Assembly: GCF_001295795.1 (NCBI RefSeq)
Contig: NZ_LJHY01000004.1
Location: 211,744 to 275,743 of the forward strand
Direction: 5' to 3'
DNA from: Novosphingobium sp. AAP83
Lineage (GTDB): Bacteria > Pseudomonadota > Alphaproteobacteria > Sphingomonadales > Sphingomonadaceae
DNA: 64,000 nucleotides
Shown here: in pieces, positions 56,078 to 64,000 of the stretch
Numbering within the stretch: position 1 is the stretch's first letter
How the letters are laid out: each line of letters opens with the position of its first letter
Notes under the pieces: generated by a model
Seen by the model: the letters and a program-made list of their open reading frames with translations, nothing else
Databases searched by the model: none
What the model was told of the DNA's origin: nothing
Made by a program: the position numbers and the translations under genes

Positions 56078-56656
56078 TCACTCGCCGATCCGCAGCGCGA
56101 AAGAACTTGGCTGGACCGTAAAGGGTCGGCAGCCACCCCGACACCTTATCTGGAGGCCGAGCCCGACCTCGTCAGCTTCAACCGGTGACAGCGCCAGCAG
56201 CCTCACGCGCTGCATTCGCTGGATGCTTGAACGGGTCAGAATACGAGACTGGTCGGGAGTGATGTTTAGGAGTTGTGCCTTCGAGCGCAGCAAGCGCTGC
56301 GCCCATGTCGTTTCTGCCACGAGGCACTGCGCACGCGTCTGATGGACCTGCAGTATCCGAAAAATTGGCATGTCCCCGGCATGGATGAGGGCCGCCATCC
56401 TTGCATAGAGCCGGCCAAGATCAGGGGGGATTACCGCCGCGTGGCGTAGATGCGCCATGATACGATGTGCTATGTCGGCCGACTGTCCGGTGTAGATTGG
56501 TAGGCCGGGAAACACAGCTTCCGGATCGGGCACCGTCGGGTCGAGGATGACGTAGTTGACGTACGATCCCTTCGGAACGAGCGCCACGGCATCAACGACA
56601 ATCGCTTTGAACTGAGCCCTGAGGCTGTCGGAGAACAATGGGCTTTTTCTGGACAT
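56078..56656 (-). CDS. GIY-YIG-like nuclease domain protein
   Basis: A 192-aa protein with a GIY-YIG-like pattern: SYVNYVILDP (first Tyr strand), LPIYTGQSADIAHRIMAHLR (second Tyr/Gly strand, Arg65, His69) and a later Glu in LVAETTWAQRLL followed by a terminal LLN. The spacing between the two strands is longer than usual. It is divergent from the DUF3883 gene in a defence-like neighbourhood. A nuclease role is inferred. Confidence 0.6.
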   Translation of the reverse strand: MSRKSPLFSDSLRAQFKAIVVDAVALVPKGSYVNYVILDPTVPDPEAVFPGLPIYTGQSADIAHRIMAHLRHAAVIPPDLGRLYARMAALIHAGDMPIFRILQVHQTRAQCLVAETTWAQRLLRSKAQLLNITPDQSRILTRSSIQRMQRVRLLALSPVEADEVGLGLQIRCRGGCRPFTVQPSSFALRIGE

Positions 56657-56863
56657 GCGATGATCCTTTCCGAGTTGCTGAACCCGATCTCATCATCGCC
56701 CCCTCCACTCTCCAATTTACCGGCACAGTTGACCGATTGCACCCCAAGCGCCCCAAGTTGAATTTCAATGATATCAGCGTAGAAGTATCCGCTACGCGCC
56801 AGTCCACTGCCTGCACTTTACAGCATTGCGAAGGCGCTCACTTGCTGACGACATGGAGCTCTG

Positions 56864-57688
56864 ATGTCCGGAGATTGGAGTGACGAACAAAATGATGTGA
56901 TCGTCGCGGATTACTTCGTGATGCTCGGGTATGATCGTGCTGGCCGGAGCTATAACAAGGCTGCGCATAACAGGGCTGTACAGGCCAAGACAGGAAGACC
57001 GCGCGGCTCAATCGAATACAAGCACCAGAACATTAGCGCCGTCTTGAAGGCTTTGGGCGAAGATTGGATACCCGGCTACAAACCAGCATTCAATTTCCAG
57101 ACCTCGCTGATCGATGCCGTTGTACGCGCGCTTGACCGAGAGGCTGTGTACCTCGCCAAAGAACCATACGCGCCGTCATCTTTCAAAGAACAACCAACTC
57201 TTTGGATTGGACCGCCGCCGACATTGAGCAACACGCCGCCTCCTGACGAACTGGAACAAATGTCGGCAATCGCTAGAAAATTCGATGTTGCCGGACGGGA
57301 TGCAAGGAATCGAGCACTCGGCATGGCTGGTGAAGAGCGGGTGCTTGAGCATGAACGAGCGACACTGCGGGCCGCGGGCCGAACGGATCTGGCCGAACGA
57401 ATCCGGTGGGTGTCCCACGTAGATGGCGATGGCGCAGGCTATGATATTCTTAGTTTCGAGCCAAACGGCCGCGATAGGCTTGTCGAGGTTAAGACGACCA
57501 ATGGCTGGGACCGCACACCTTTCCATATATCGCGTAATGAGCTGGCTGTAGCCGAAGAACGGCGCAATCATTGGACGTTGGTCCGGCTCTGGAATTTCAC
57601 CCGCGAACCTCGCGCATTTGAGCTGCGCCCACCACTTGAAGCGCATGTTTCGCTTATGGCAACCAGCTATCAAGCGAGCTTCCTGTAG
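56864..57688 (+). CDS. DUF3883 putative nuclease with N-terminal recognition module
   Basis: A 274-aa protein. The N-terminal region (WSDEQNDVIVADYFVMLGYD, GSIEYKHQNISAVLKALG, WIPGYKPAFNFQ) is a module often fused to HNH or DUF3883 nucleases. The C-terminal DUF3883 domain carries a PD-(D/E)xK-like set: Glu157 in GEERV, Asp194 in GYDILSFE, and Glu208/Lys210 in LVEVKTT. Such proteins occur in phage-defence islands. It lies between the integrase genes and the hipBA/hsd loci. Confidence 0.72.
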   Translation: MSGDWSDEQNDVIVADYFVMLGYDRAGRSYNKAAHNRAVQAKTGRPRGSIEYKHQNISAVLKALGEDWIPGYKPAFNFQTSLIDAVVRALDREAVYLAKEPYAPSSFKEQPTLWIGPPPTLSNTPPPDELEQMSAIARKFDVAGRDARNRALGMAGEERVLEHERATLRAAGRTDLAERIRWVSHVDGDGAGYDILSFEPNGRDRLVEVKTTNGWDRTPFHISRNELAVAEERRNHWTLVRLWNFTREPRAFELRPPLEAHVSLMATSYQASFL

Positions 57689-57692
57689 AATA

Positions 57693-57746
57693 GGCCAAAT
57701 ATGGCCTATAATTTGACGTTCTCGAGCATTTAGGCCATATATGGCC
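57693..57746 (+). promoter_or_regulatory. hipBA-2 promoter with two operators
   Basis: GGCCAAATATGGCC (57693-57706) and GGCCATATATGGCC (57733-57746) lie 40 bp apart. TTGACG (57713-57718) and CATATA (57736-57741) with 17-bp spacing form the promoter; operator 2 covers the -10 and ends one base before ATG 57748. It mirrors 36429-36483. Confidence 0.78.
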
Positions 57747-57747
57747 T

Positions 57748-58059
57748 ATGTCATTCACCCTCCAGGATCAGCTGACGCACCTCGGTAAGCGGATCAAGGC
57801 CCGCCGCCTGGCCCTCGCTCTTACCCAGCAAGCGGCAGCTGCCAAAGCAGGCGTGGCCCACAGAACATGGCGGCGGATGGAGACCGAAGGCAGGGCATCC
57901 ATCGAAGACCTTGTTCGCGCTGCCATTGCACTGCTCTGCGATGAGGGCATTGTCGCGCTGTTTCCGCAAGTTCCGGCGACCAGCATGGATGAATTGCTCG
58001 CGCAGCAGCGTCAGGCAGCCAAGCCGCAGCGCAGACGTGCCAGCGGGGCAAAGCCATGA
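57748..58059 (+). CDS. hipB: HipB-like antitoxin / repressor (copy 2)
   Basis: 103 aa, the same length as the copy at 36485 and near-identical over the helix-turn-helix (LGKRIKARRLALALTQQAAAAKAGVAHRTWRRMETEG). It overlaps hipA-2 by 4 bp. It should still bind the twin operators of both hipBA loci, so the two loci may cross-regulate. Confidence 0.85.
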   Translation: MSFTLQDQLTHLGKRIKARRLALALTQQAAAAKAGVAHRTWRRMETEGRASIEDLVRAAIALLCDEGIVALFPQVPATSMDELLAQQRQAAKPQRRRASGAKP

Positions 58060-59320
58060 AGCTGGCACCGGGAACACCTTTGACGGTTGGCCTGCTGGCC
58101 GATGAGACTGCCCCACCGGGTTCGGTCGGCAGGCTGGCGATGGCCGGGGGCCTTGCTCAGCTTGAATGGTCGGCAGACGTCATCGCGGAGGGGCTACCAA
58201 TCTCTCCGCTGCACTATCCTGCAGAGCCGGGCCTGCACCCTGCCCGGAGCCGAACATTCGAGGGGGTCTCCACGGTTTCCTTTCAGACTGCCTGCCCGAC
58301 GCCTGGGGCATGCTGTTGTTGAAGCGGCGGCTTCAAAGAATGGGTCACCGGTTCGAAGACCTAAATGCGGTCGACCGGCTCGCTCTGGTTGGCACAAAGG
58401 GTCGAGGTGCCCTCGTCTTTCAGCCCGAAACACTTGGTGGTGGGGCTTCAGGTGCCATCGATCTTGATGCTCTGGCCGATGAATCCCGCCACGTTCTGCT
58501 CGGCGAGGAGACAGAGCTGGAAGCGATGCTGGCACGCCTCGGCGGCGGCTCGGGCGGCGCACGGCCGAAAGTTCACGTGGAGGTCGGCGCGGACGGCAAA
58601 CTATCCGCCGGAGACGAGCTGGCTGTAGCGGGAAACAAGAGCGCTGGTGAGGAATGGATCGTCAAGTTTGCAGCGACCAATGACCCCACAGATATCGGGC
58701 CGATAGAGGAGGCCTATGCCCGGATGGCCCGCGCGGCAGGGATTGAAATGGCTGAGACGCGATTGATCCCCTCAGCGACCGGGCCGGGTCATTTCGCGAC
58801 CAGGCGTTTCGACCGACCCGCGCCGGGCAAGCGGCTGCACATGGTCAGCCTCGGTGGAGCGCTCGAAGCATCACCGCACATGCCGAGCGTCGACTACGAC
58901 GGCTTCCTGAAAGCAACATTGGCCATCACCTATAGCATGGCTGACGTAGAACAGGCTTTCCGCCGCATGGTGTTCAATGTGCTCGCGCGAAACCGCGACG
59001 ATCACGTCCGCCAACATGCCTACTTCATGGACGATCGCGGAAACTGGCGGCTTGCACCTGCTTTCGACCTCACATTTTCGAATGGCCCCGGCGGCGAACA
59101 CTATATGGCCGTGCAAGGCGAAGGCCGCACCATCACACGCGACCTTGTCGGGAAGCTGGCGAAAAGCCATGGCATTGCACCTAAACGTGCTGCAGCCGCG
59201 ATTGACGATGTCCGCGCGGCCCTCGCCGATTGGCCGTCACATGCTTGTGAAACCGGAGTAGGGGCGTCCATCGTTACTGTGTCGGAAGGCTTGGATGCAG
59301 TGGCTCGGCAGTTTGGTTGA
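58056..59320 (+). pseudogene. hipA: HipA-family toxin (copy 2), frameshifted
   Basis: The frame from 58056 (MKLAPGTPLTVGLLADETAP) matches hipA-1 for about 70 codons. A G run at 58262-58266 carries two extra bases relative to copy 1; the rest (LHGFLSDCLPDAWG through to the C-terminus at 59320) continues in another frame. All kinase motifs survive downstream (GGGSGGARPK, EEWIVKF, RNRDDH, APAFDLT). The gene is inactive unless slippage or a sequencing error is involved. Without toxin, hipB-2 becomes an orphan repressor. Confidence 0.85.
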
Positions 59321-59465
59321 CAGATAAGATTTCTATCAGCAGCTCGGGTTTGGATTCATCGTTCTCGATGATCCCGCTACGCGCCTGCGGAACATAGCCC
59401 TTCGGGTTGTCTTGCGGGCGTACTTGCCAATCGCTGCAGCGCGTCAGGATGTTCCGCCTTCTCAA
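59274..59465 (-). CDS. Small gene coupled to hsdR (uncertain)
   Basis: A TTG start overlaps the hsdR stop (TTGA, 59462-59465). The product is about 63 aa (RRRNILTRCSDWQVRPQDNP, KGYVPQARSGIIENDES, KPELLIEIL). GC-rich third positions through the first 48 codons look like real coding sequence. The last codons lie inside the hipA-2 3' end, so the gene may be truncated there. No family recognised. Confidence 0.4.
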   Translation of the reverse strand: MRRRNILTRCSDWQVRPQDNPKGYVPQARSGIIENDESKPELLIEILSVNQTAEPLHPSLPTQ

Positions 59466-62400
59466 GCAAATCTAGGCCAGAATTCGTGGAGCGTCTCAAC
59501 GATCTGGGCGACCTCTGTGCCGCCGAACAGATCGCTCACCCCGTTTGGCGCACTGTCCGTGAATGGCGGAGCGTAGAGCAATTCCGGCTCCATCCGACCG
59601 GACGTGGTCAGGTGATCGACGATCATCTCGATAAATCGGATTTGCTGGACCGACATTGTCTTGCCTTCCAATGCCGCGTTGAATGCGGCCATAGCCGCAC
59701 CGCGATCAAGTCCGATCAGCGACCGGATAAAGTCCGGAAGATTGGGTAGAGCACGAATGCGATCGAAATCCGCACTGGTAGCAATGTCCGCTTCTGCGAA
59801 CAGACGTTGAAGCTCATCCAGATCGGTCGGCGTGAGCGGCTTGCCCTGACGCAGACGAGCGAGCGTCACGTGATCGGCATGGGCGTCTATATAGGCACGG
59901 GCCTTGCGCCGGAACTGTGCGAGGGACGAAGCACCGCCAAGATCGATCAACTCGATCTCGCGGGTCTCGCCCATTTCGTCGGCAAGGTCCGTACTGACGA
60001 TCACCTGCTGGCCAGGTTCGATCAAGTTCATAAGGCCGCGCAAGCGTCGGCGCGCGATCTCGACCATTTGCGGTGTGGCATCGGTCCACCATTCGACGGT
60101 CTGAACTTCGAGGATCAGTTCCATCTGCCGCGCGACATCTGGAACTGCTTCCTTGGCCTCCAACGCATGGACCTGATTAACGAAGGCCTTCCGCAGCGGC
60201 TCGAACACCGCGTTGCGCAACATGGCGAGCTGGATACGCAGGCACAGCAGGTCGAACCGCTTGGCGTCGATATCGCTATCGATCTGGCTGGTCGGCAGCC
60301 CTGCGAGATGTTCGACCAGTTCGTGCCGATCTTCCTCGGTCAGGCTGTCCCATGCAGCCTTGTCCTGAAACTTCTCGACGTGGCGACGTTTGGCGCGAAC
60401 GATGAAGTTGTCTACCGGCATCCCCGCAACTTCGCGGATTAGGTGCGCGCGCACCCCCTCATAGAGTCCTTCCTCCTCACCCTGATAATCAGAGCCCGGC
60501 GATCTGACCCGGCTGTCGCTTGAAGCCTCCGCCTGCATCAGGCCAAGAAGATCTACGCGTGCGGCAAAAAGGCGCTCGCTCAACGGTCTGGTGCTGCCAG
60601 CATCCGTCCCCTCGATCTGCGCATTGAAAAACTCGAGATTGCCGAGGTAGTCGAAGACGTAGAAAAACTCTTTGTCGCGCACCTGCCCGTCGGCATCGAC
60701 GAAAATCCCCTCGCGCAGTCGGGTGCCGCGCCCGATCATCTGCCAGAATTTTGATTTCGAGCGGACGATCTTGAAGAACACCAGATTGACGATGTCGGGG
60801 ATGTCGATGCCGGTATCGAGCATGTCGACCGAGACGGCGATCTGCGGATCCTTGTCCGGCATCTCGAACTCATCGATCAGCGCGTGGGCGTACGTCACCT
60901 TGTTGTCGATCAGGCGGCAGAAATGCCCTTTCAGCGCCGGGTAGTTGGCATCGAACCGTTGGACGATGAATTCCGCGTGCTTGTGGTTCTTGGCAAAGAT
61001 GATCGTCTTGCCCAGCCGATCGCCTCCAGCGACTTTCAGCCCGTCGCGCATCAGCTGCTCGAGCATCTTGTCGATCGTGTTCTTGTTGAAGAGCCAGTCG
61101 TTCACGGCTGAGGCGTCAACACCGTCAGGCGGGCCATCCTCACCCCAATCGGTCTCGTCCCAGGCTTCCTTTTCCTCGTCGGTCAGGTCTTCATATCGAA
61201 TACCTTCGCGCGGGAACTTGAGCGGCACGTCGATGGCCTTGGGCGGAACGAGGAACCCGTCAGTGACGGCCTGCTTCAGATCATAGGCATCTGTCGGCAC
61301 GCCCTCCCGCTTGACCGGATCATATTCCAGCTCGAACAGGGTATAGGTGTTCTTGTCGATTTCCGACTTCGGCGTGGCGGTGAGACCGACGAGCGGGGAG
61401 TCAAACCAGTCGAAGATCGCTTTGTACTTCCGGTAGACCGAGCGGTGCGCCTCATCGATGATGACCAGATCGAAGTAGCCCGGGCCGAAACGCTGCTTGC
61501 CTTCTGCCCTCGCGGTCTCGATCAGGTTCATCATCGTGGGATAGGTGGAAACGAACACCCGGCCATCGGCGTCGGGTTCCAGCACCAGATTGACCGTGGC
61601 GCAATCGGGCAGGTACTTGCGGAAGTTGTTCGCCGCTTGCTTCACCAGCGGCACGCGGTCCGCCAGAAACAGGATGCGTTTCGCCCAGTTGGCGTTCATC
61701 AACACGTCTGACAACGCGATGGCGACACGGGTCTTGCCCGAACCTGTAGCCATTTCGAGCAAGGCCTTGCGCTGGTTCTCACCGCCATGTTCGCCATCTT
61801 CGAACCGGTGGCAGACGGCGCGGATGGCGCGTTCCTGATAGATGCGACCACCGCTGCCCGCGATAGTGGGATTGGTAGCGACCGTGGCCAGCACCTTGCG
61901 GGTACGCCGGCGCTGGATCATCAGCGCCAGTTCGTCCTTGGTGCGAAAGCCTGAGACAGCGCGCGGCGAGTGCCGGAGATCGTCCCAAATCCAATGCTCA
62001 TAGCCGTTGGTGTAAAAGATCACCGGCCGCTGGCCGAACATCGCCTCCAAGGCGTCGGCATAATACTTCGCCTGCTGCCGGCCCTCGCGCGCATCCTTGC
62101 GCGTGCGCTTGGCCTCGATCAGGCCCAGTGGTTTGCCATCATCCCCCCACAGCACATAGTCGACCCAGCCCTTGTTCTCCGGGTTGGGCATGGGGGAAAC
62201 GGGGAACTCCACATCGCGCTGATCGGCCAAGGCCCAGCCCGCCTCCCGCAGCAGCACATCGATGAACTGGTCGCGGGTGGTCGCCTCATCATAATCGTGG
62301 CCTGCATCGCGGCCTTCGTTAGCCTGGCGGAGCGCTGCATATTCTGCGCGCACAGTCGCCAACTCTGCTTCCAGTGCTGCGCGGCTTTCGGCATCGGCCA

Positions 62401-62986
62401 TGCGCGCCTTGCGTTCAGCGCGCAGCGCCACTTGGGCAGCTTCAGCTGCTTCCGTAAGCCGGGTTACTTCTTGCGCGCTGGTGAGGGCTTCCGTGCCCTC
62501 GCGCGGCAGGCGATCGGCGGAGAATGTCTGCGCGGCATCGGGCGGGGTCTGGCTATAGGCGCAGGCAAACCACAGGCTGACGTGGAACAATTCGCGCACC
62601 GCCGTCACACCCTGGCTCTCGGCAAACGGGCCGGGATGCGCAGCGCGATTGCCGATCTTGCGGATCAGATCGATCTTGGTGCGGATCATCACGCCCGCCA
62701 GCGCAAAGAAGCTGGGTTCGGCGATCAGCGCGGCAAGATGATCCTGATAGGGCGCGCGGAGCGAGGAATCGTGTTCATAGAGCCAGCGGACCAACGCCTC
62801 GACGCCTAGCCGGGCATGAACCGCCGCCCCGCGCGGATCGGGTAACGCCTGCCGCTCTGCCATCGCCGCATGAGTGTGGAAGAATGGAAACGGCGCAAGG
62901 AATCCGAACTGGCTGGCAGGCGTACCCGCACCGGACGGCGCAGCCGAACCGCCGCCGATCGACAAGGTCTTGCGTCCTTCGGTCAT
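59462..62986 (-). CDS. hsdR: Type I restriction enzyme R subunit
   Basis: A 1174-aa ATP-dependent restriction/translocation subunit. In order: a DUF4145-like helical domain (about 30-150), a coiled coil (165-230), the endonuclease core with Asp276 and Glu291-x-Lys293 (VDYVLWG...IEAKR), Walker A ATGSGKT (413-419), DEAH (511-514), GLTATP and the helicase motif QMIGRGTRLR. The start at 62986 (MTEGRKT) overlaps the GIY-YIG gene by 4 bp. It should cut DNA lacking the cognate methylation; hsdM is presumably upstream beyond the window. Confidence 0.93.
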   Translation of the reverse strand: MTEGRKTLSIGGGSAAPSGAGTPASQFGFLAPFPFFHTHAAMAERQALPDPRGAAVHARLGVEALVRWLYEHDSSLRAPYQDHLAALIAEPSFFALAGVMIRTKIDLIRKIGNRAAHPGPFAESQGVTAVRELFHVSLWFACAYSQTPPDAAQTFSADRLPREGTEALTSAQEVTRLTEAAEAAQVALRAERKARMADAESRAALEAELATVRAEYAALRQANEGRDAGHDYDEATTRDQFIDVLLREAGWALADQRDVEFPVSPMPNPENKGWVDYVLWGDDGKPLGLIEAKRTRKDAREGRQQAKYYADALEAMFGQRPVIFYTNGYEHWIWDDLRHSPRAVSGFRTKDELALMIQRRRTRKVLATVATNPTIAGSGGRIYQERAIRAVCHRFEDGEHGGENQRKALLEMATGSGKTRVAIALSDVLMNANWAKRILFLADRVPLVKQAANNFRKYLPDCATVNLVLEPDADGRVFVSTYPTMMNLIETARAEGKQRFGPGYFDLVIIDEAHRSVYRKYKAIFDWFDSPLVGLTATPKSEIDKNTYTLFELEYDPVKREGVPTDAYDLKQAVTDGFLVPPKAIDVPLKFPREGIRYEDLTDEEKEAWDETDWGEDGPPDGVDASAVNDWLFNKNTIDKMLEQLMRDGLKVAGGDRLGKTIIFAKNHKHAEFIVQRFDANYPALKGHFCRLIDNKVTYAHALIDEFEMPDKDPQIAVSVDMLDTGIDIPDIVNLVFFKIVRSKSKFWQMIGRGTRLREGIFVDADGQVRDKEFFYVFDYLGNLEFFNAQIEGTDAGSTRPLSERLFAARVDLLGLMQAEASSDSRVRSPGSDYQGEEEGLYEGVRAHLIREVAGMPVDNFIVRAKRRHVEKFQDKAAWDSLTEEDRHELVEHLAGLPTSQIDSDIDAKRFDLLCLRIQLAMLRNAVFEPLRKAFVNQVHALEAKEAVPDVARQMELILEVQTVEWWTDATPQMVEIARRRLRGLMNLIEPGQQVIVSTDLADEMGETREIELIDLGGASSLAQFRRKARAYIDAHADHVTLARLRQGKPLTPTDLDELQRLFAEADIATSADFDRIRALPNLPDFIRSLIGLDRGAAMAAFNAALEGKTMSVQQIRFIEMIVDHLTTSGRMEPELLYAPPFTDSAPNGVSDLFGGTEVAQIVETLHEFWPRFA

Positions 62987-63501
62987 GTTGCCTCCGCCAG
63001 TTTCGGGAAATGCACGGCAAAGGCCTGCTTGATTTCCGCCCAGCGCCCCGGATCGCCAGCCCATTTGCAGTTCACACGGTTGAGCAGGCGATAGCCCGCT
63101 TGCCGCAGGGCGACTTCTAGATCGCGTTCGTAGGCACCCACTTCATCGCGCAGGGGGATGTGCGCTGCCATCAGCGTGGCCCGGTCTGCACCATCTGCGT
63201 GCTCAATCTCCGCATGAAGCGGCCCGTGGGCGACGAGGTGAAATGCGCGGCACTCTTCCGCTTCGATCCCCTGATCTTTGAGCCGGGCGCGCAGCGCGTT
63301 CTGGTTTTTCGAAGTTCCCAGATGCTGACCCATGCGGGTATACGGGGCGCTGGCGTGCGGACTGCTGTTATCCCCCGTGCGGCCGACATAGAGCCATTCG
63401 TTCCCGTGCGCATCCTCCACCCGCCAGACATAAAGCCAGAACCCGCGCCGCAGCATGGGGCCGGGCAGGGTCAGACAATGTGTGGCGGGCATTATAGTCA
63501 T
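62983..63501 (-). CDS. GIY-YIG-like protein within the hsd operon
   Basis: A 172-aa protein with FWLYVWRVEDAHGNEWLYVGRTGDNSS (the paired Tyr strands of GIY-YIG), RMGQHLG, and a final Glu/Asn pair in AYERDLEVALRQAGYRLLN. It lies between hsdS (3-bp gap) and hsdR (ATGA overlap), so it is co-translated with the restriction subunit. It may be an accessory nuclease of the system. Confidence 0.7.
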   Translation of the reverse strand: MTIMPATHCLTLPGPMLRRGFWLYVWRVEDAHGNEWLYVGRTGDNSSPHASAPYTRMGQHLGTSKNQNALRARLKDQGIEAEECRAFHLVAHGPLHAEIEHADGADRATLMAAHIPLRDEVGAYERDLEVALRQAGYRLLNRVNCKWAGDPGRWAEIKQAFAVHFPKLAEAT

Positions 63502-63504
63502 GCG

Positions 63505-64000
63505 TCAGAGTTCTCCACGAAAGGCGCGATGCTGGAGGGATTGGAACAGTTTGTCGAGTTCTGCGCAGTGTGCCGCTTGTGTTGCCTTTGAACGATTGGC
63601 TGCGTCAACCAATGCAACAAATTTCTTTTGATATTCTATACTTGGTAACTTGATTGGAATTTCCTTCATCTGTGCGGCAGTGAGTTGAGGCACAGCCGAA
63701 CCGGAATTTGAGCCTTTCAGAGCAGCCTGAACCGATGGGAAGGAAATGTATTCTTTCAGAAAGCGAGGAACTACCCGCACTCCACATCGGATTATCATCA
63801 TCTGAGCGTTTATGAAGCCCGTCTCAAAGTCGCAGTCAAAAAGGGCACACTGGCCCAGAGTGCCCCTTAGAGTAATGACCAAATCACCACGCTTCAGTTT
63901 GCCCCGCGACAGGCTTGAAAATTTCCGTTCAGTGATAAACTGCGACTTAGGCTCAGGACTCATTGATTGAGCCAGAAGATGACGGTTGCGGCGATGCAGA
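63505..64000 (-). CDS. hsdS: Type I restriction specificity subunit (partial)
   Basis: The C-terminal 164 or so residues of an S subunit, which gives target sequence recognition to the methylase and nuclease. RGKLKRGDLVITLRGTLGQCALF, FLKEYISF, SGSAVPQLTAAQMKEIPIKLPSIEYQKKF and a terminal coiled coil are typical of a target-recognition domain plus conserved region. The frame is open to the window edge, so the start lies outside. Confidence 0.9.
   Translation of the reverse strand, partial: LHRRNRHLLAQSMSPEPKSQFITERKFSSLSRGKLKRGDLVITLRGTLGQCALFDCDFETGFINAQMMIIRCGVRVVPRFLKEYISFPSVQAALKGSNSGSAVPQLTAAQMKEIPIKLPSIEYQKKFVALVDAANRSKATQAAHCAELDKLFQSLQHRAFRGEL

Overview
The window reads as a high-GC alphaproteobacterial chromosome, most likely a sphingomonad (Novosphingobium/Sphingobium type). 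The evidence is the alphaproteobacterial Tim44-like, DUF3297, DUF983 and UbiE/UbiB genes, a CtrA-like site, and LigF-like glutathione transferases. The genus is an inference from gene content only.

Left part (1-35.19 kb) is ordered core chromosome. It holds DNA repair (mutM), ubiquinone synthesis (ubiE, ubiB), CoA and dUTP metabolism (coaBC-dut), trpS-murJ, secB divergent from a Tim44-like gene, mltA-smr, dapE-gst, and glutathione-dependent formaldehyde dehydrogenase divergent from a LysR gene. A lipid/acyl-CoA block follows (thioesterase, serine hydrolase, 3-hydroxyacyl-CoA dehydrogenase, thiolase, HD protein), then der, a secreted CHAP hydrolase, and a translationally coupled valine-degradation operon (isobutyryl-CoA dehydrogenase, HIBYL-CoA hydrolase, enoyl-CoA hydratase, HIBADH). 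A CoA-acylating aldehyde dehydrogenase divergent from a LysR gene closes the block. Several gaps carry CTCCC/GGGAG palindromes. A small decayed patch at 24.3-25.2 kb holds a low-GC secreted protein and an IS481 remnant.

Right part (35.19-64 kb) is accessory DNA in the 3' end of a tRNA-Val(CAC) gene. The tRNA 3' half plus the 3' end of an integrase gene (35218-35546) recurs at 53468-53795, so two elements appear to lie in tandem. Island 1 (about 18.25 kb) has lost most of its integrase. It carries a HipB/HipA pair, plasmid debris, a LysR-controlled operon of three LigF-like GSTs and two CmcJ/NvfI-family oxygenases, an ethanolamine module (eutB, eutC, permease), a patatin-like lipase, an SbtA/SbtB bicarbonate pair and broken IS elements. 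Island 2 begins at 53.47 kb with an intact integrase, excisionase-like genes and a repressor. It continues with a GIY-YIG-like protein, a DUF3883 protein, a second hipBA whose hipA is frameshifted, and a type I restriction locus (hsdS, GIY-YIG gene, hsdR) running off the window.

The best candidate for an undescribed system is the LysR / GST / CmcJ / CmcJ / GST / GST cluster at 38.98-44.07 kb. It has tightly coupled genes, a repeated operator in the divergent promoter, and a pairing of beta-etherase-like GSTs with putative Fe(II)/2-oxoglutarate enzymes that I cannot place in a known pathway.
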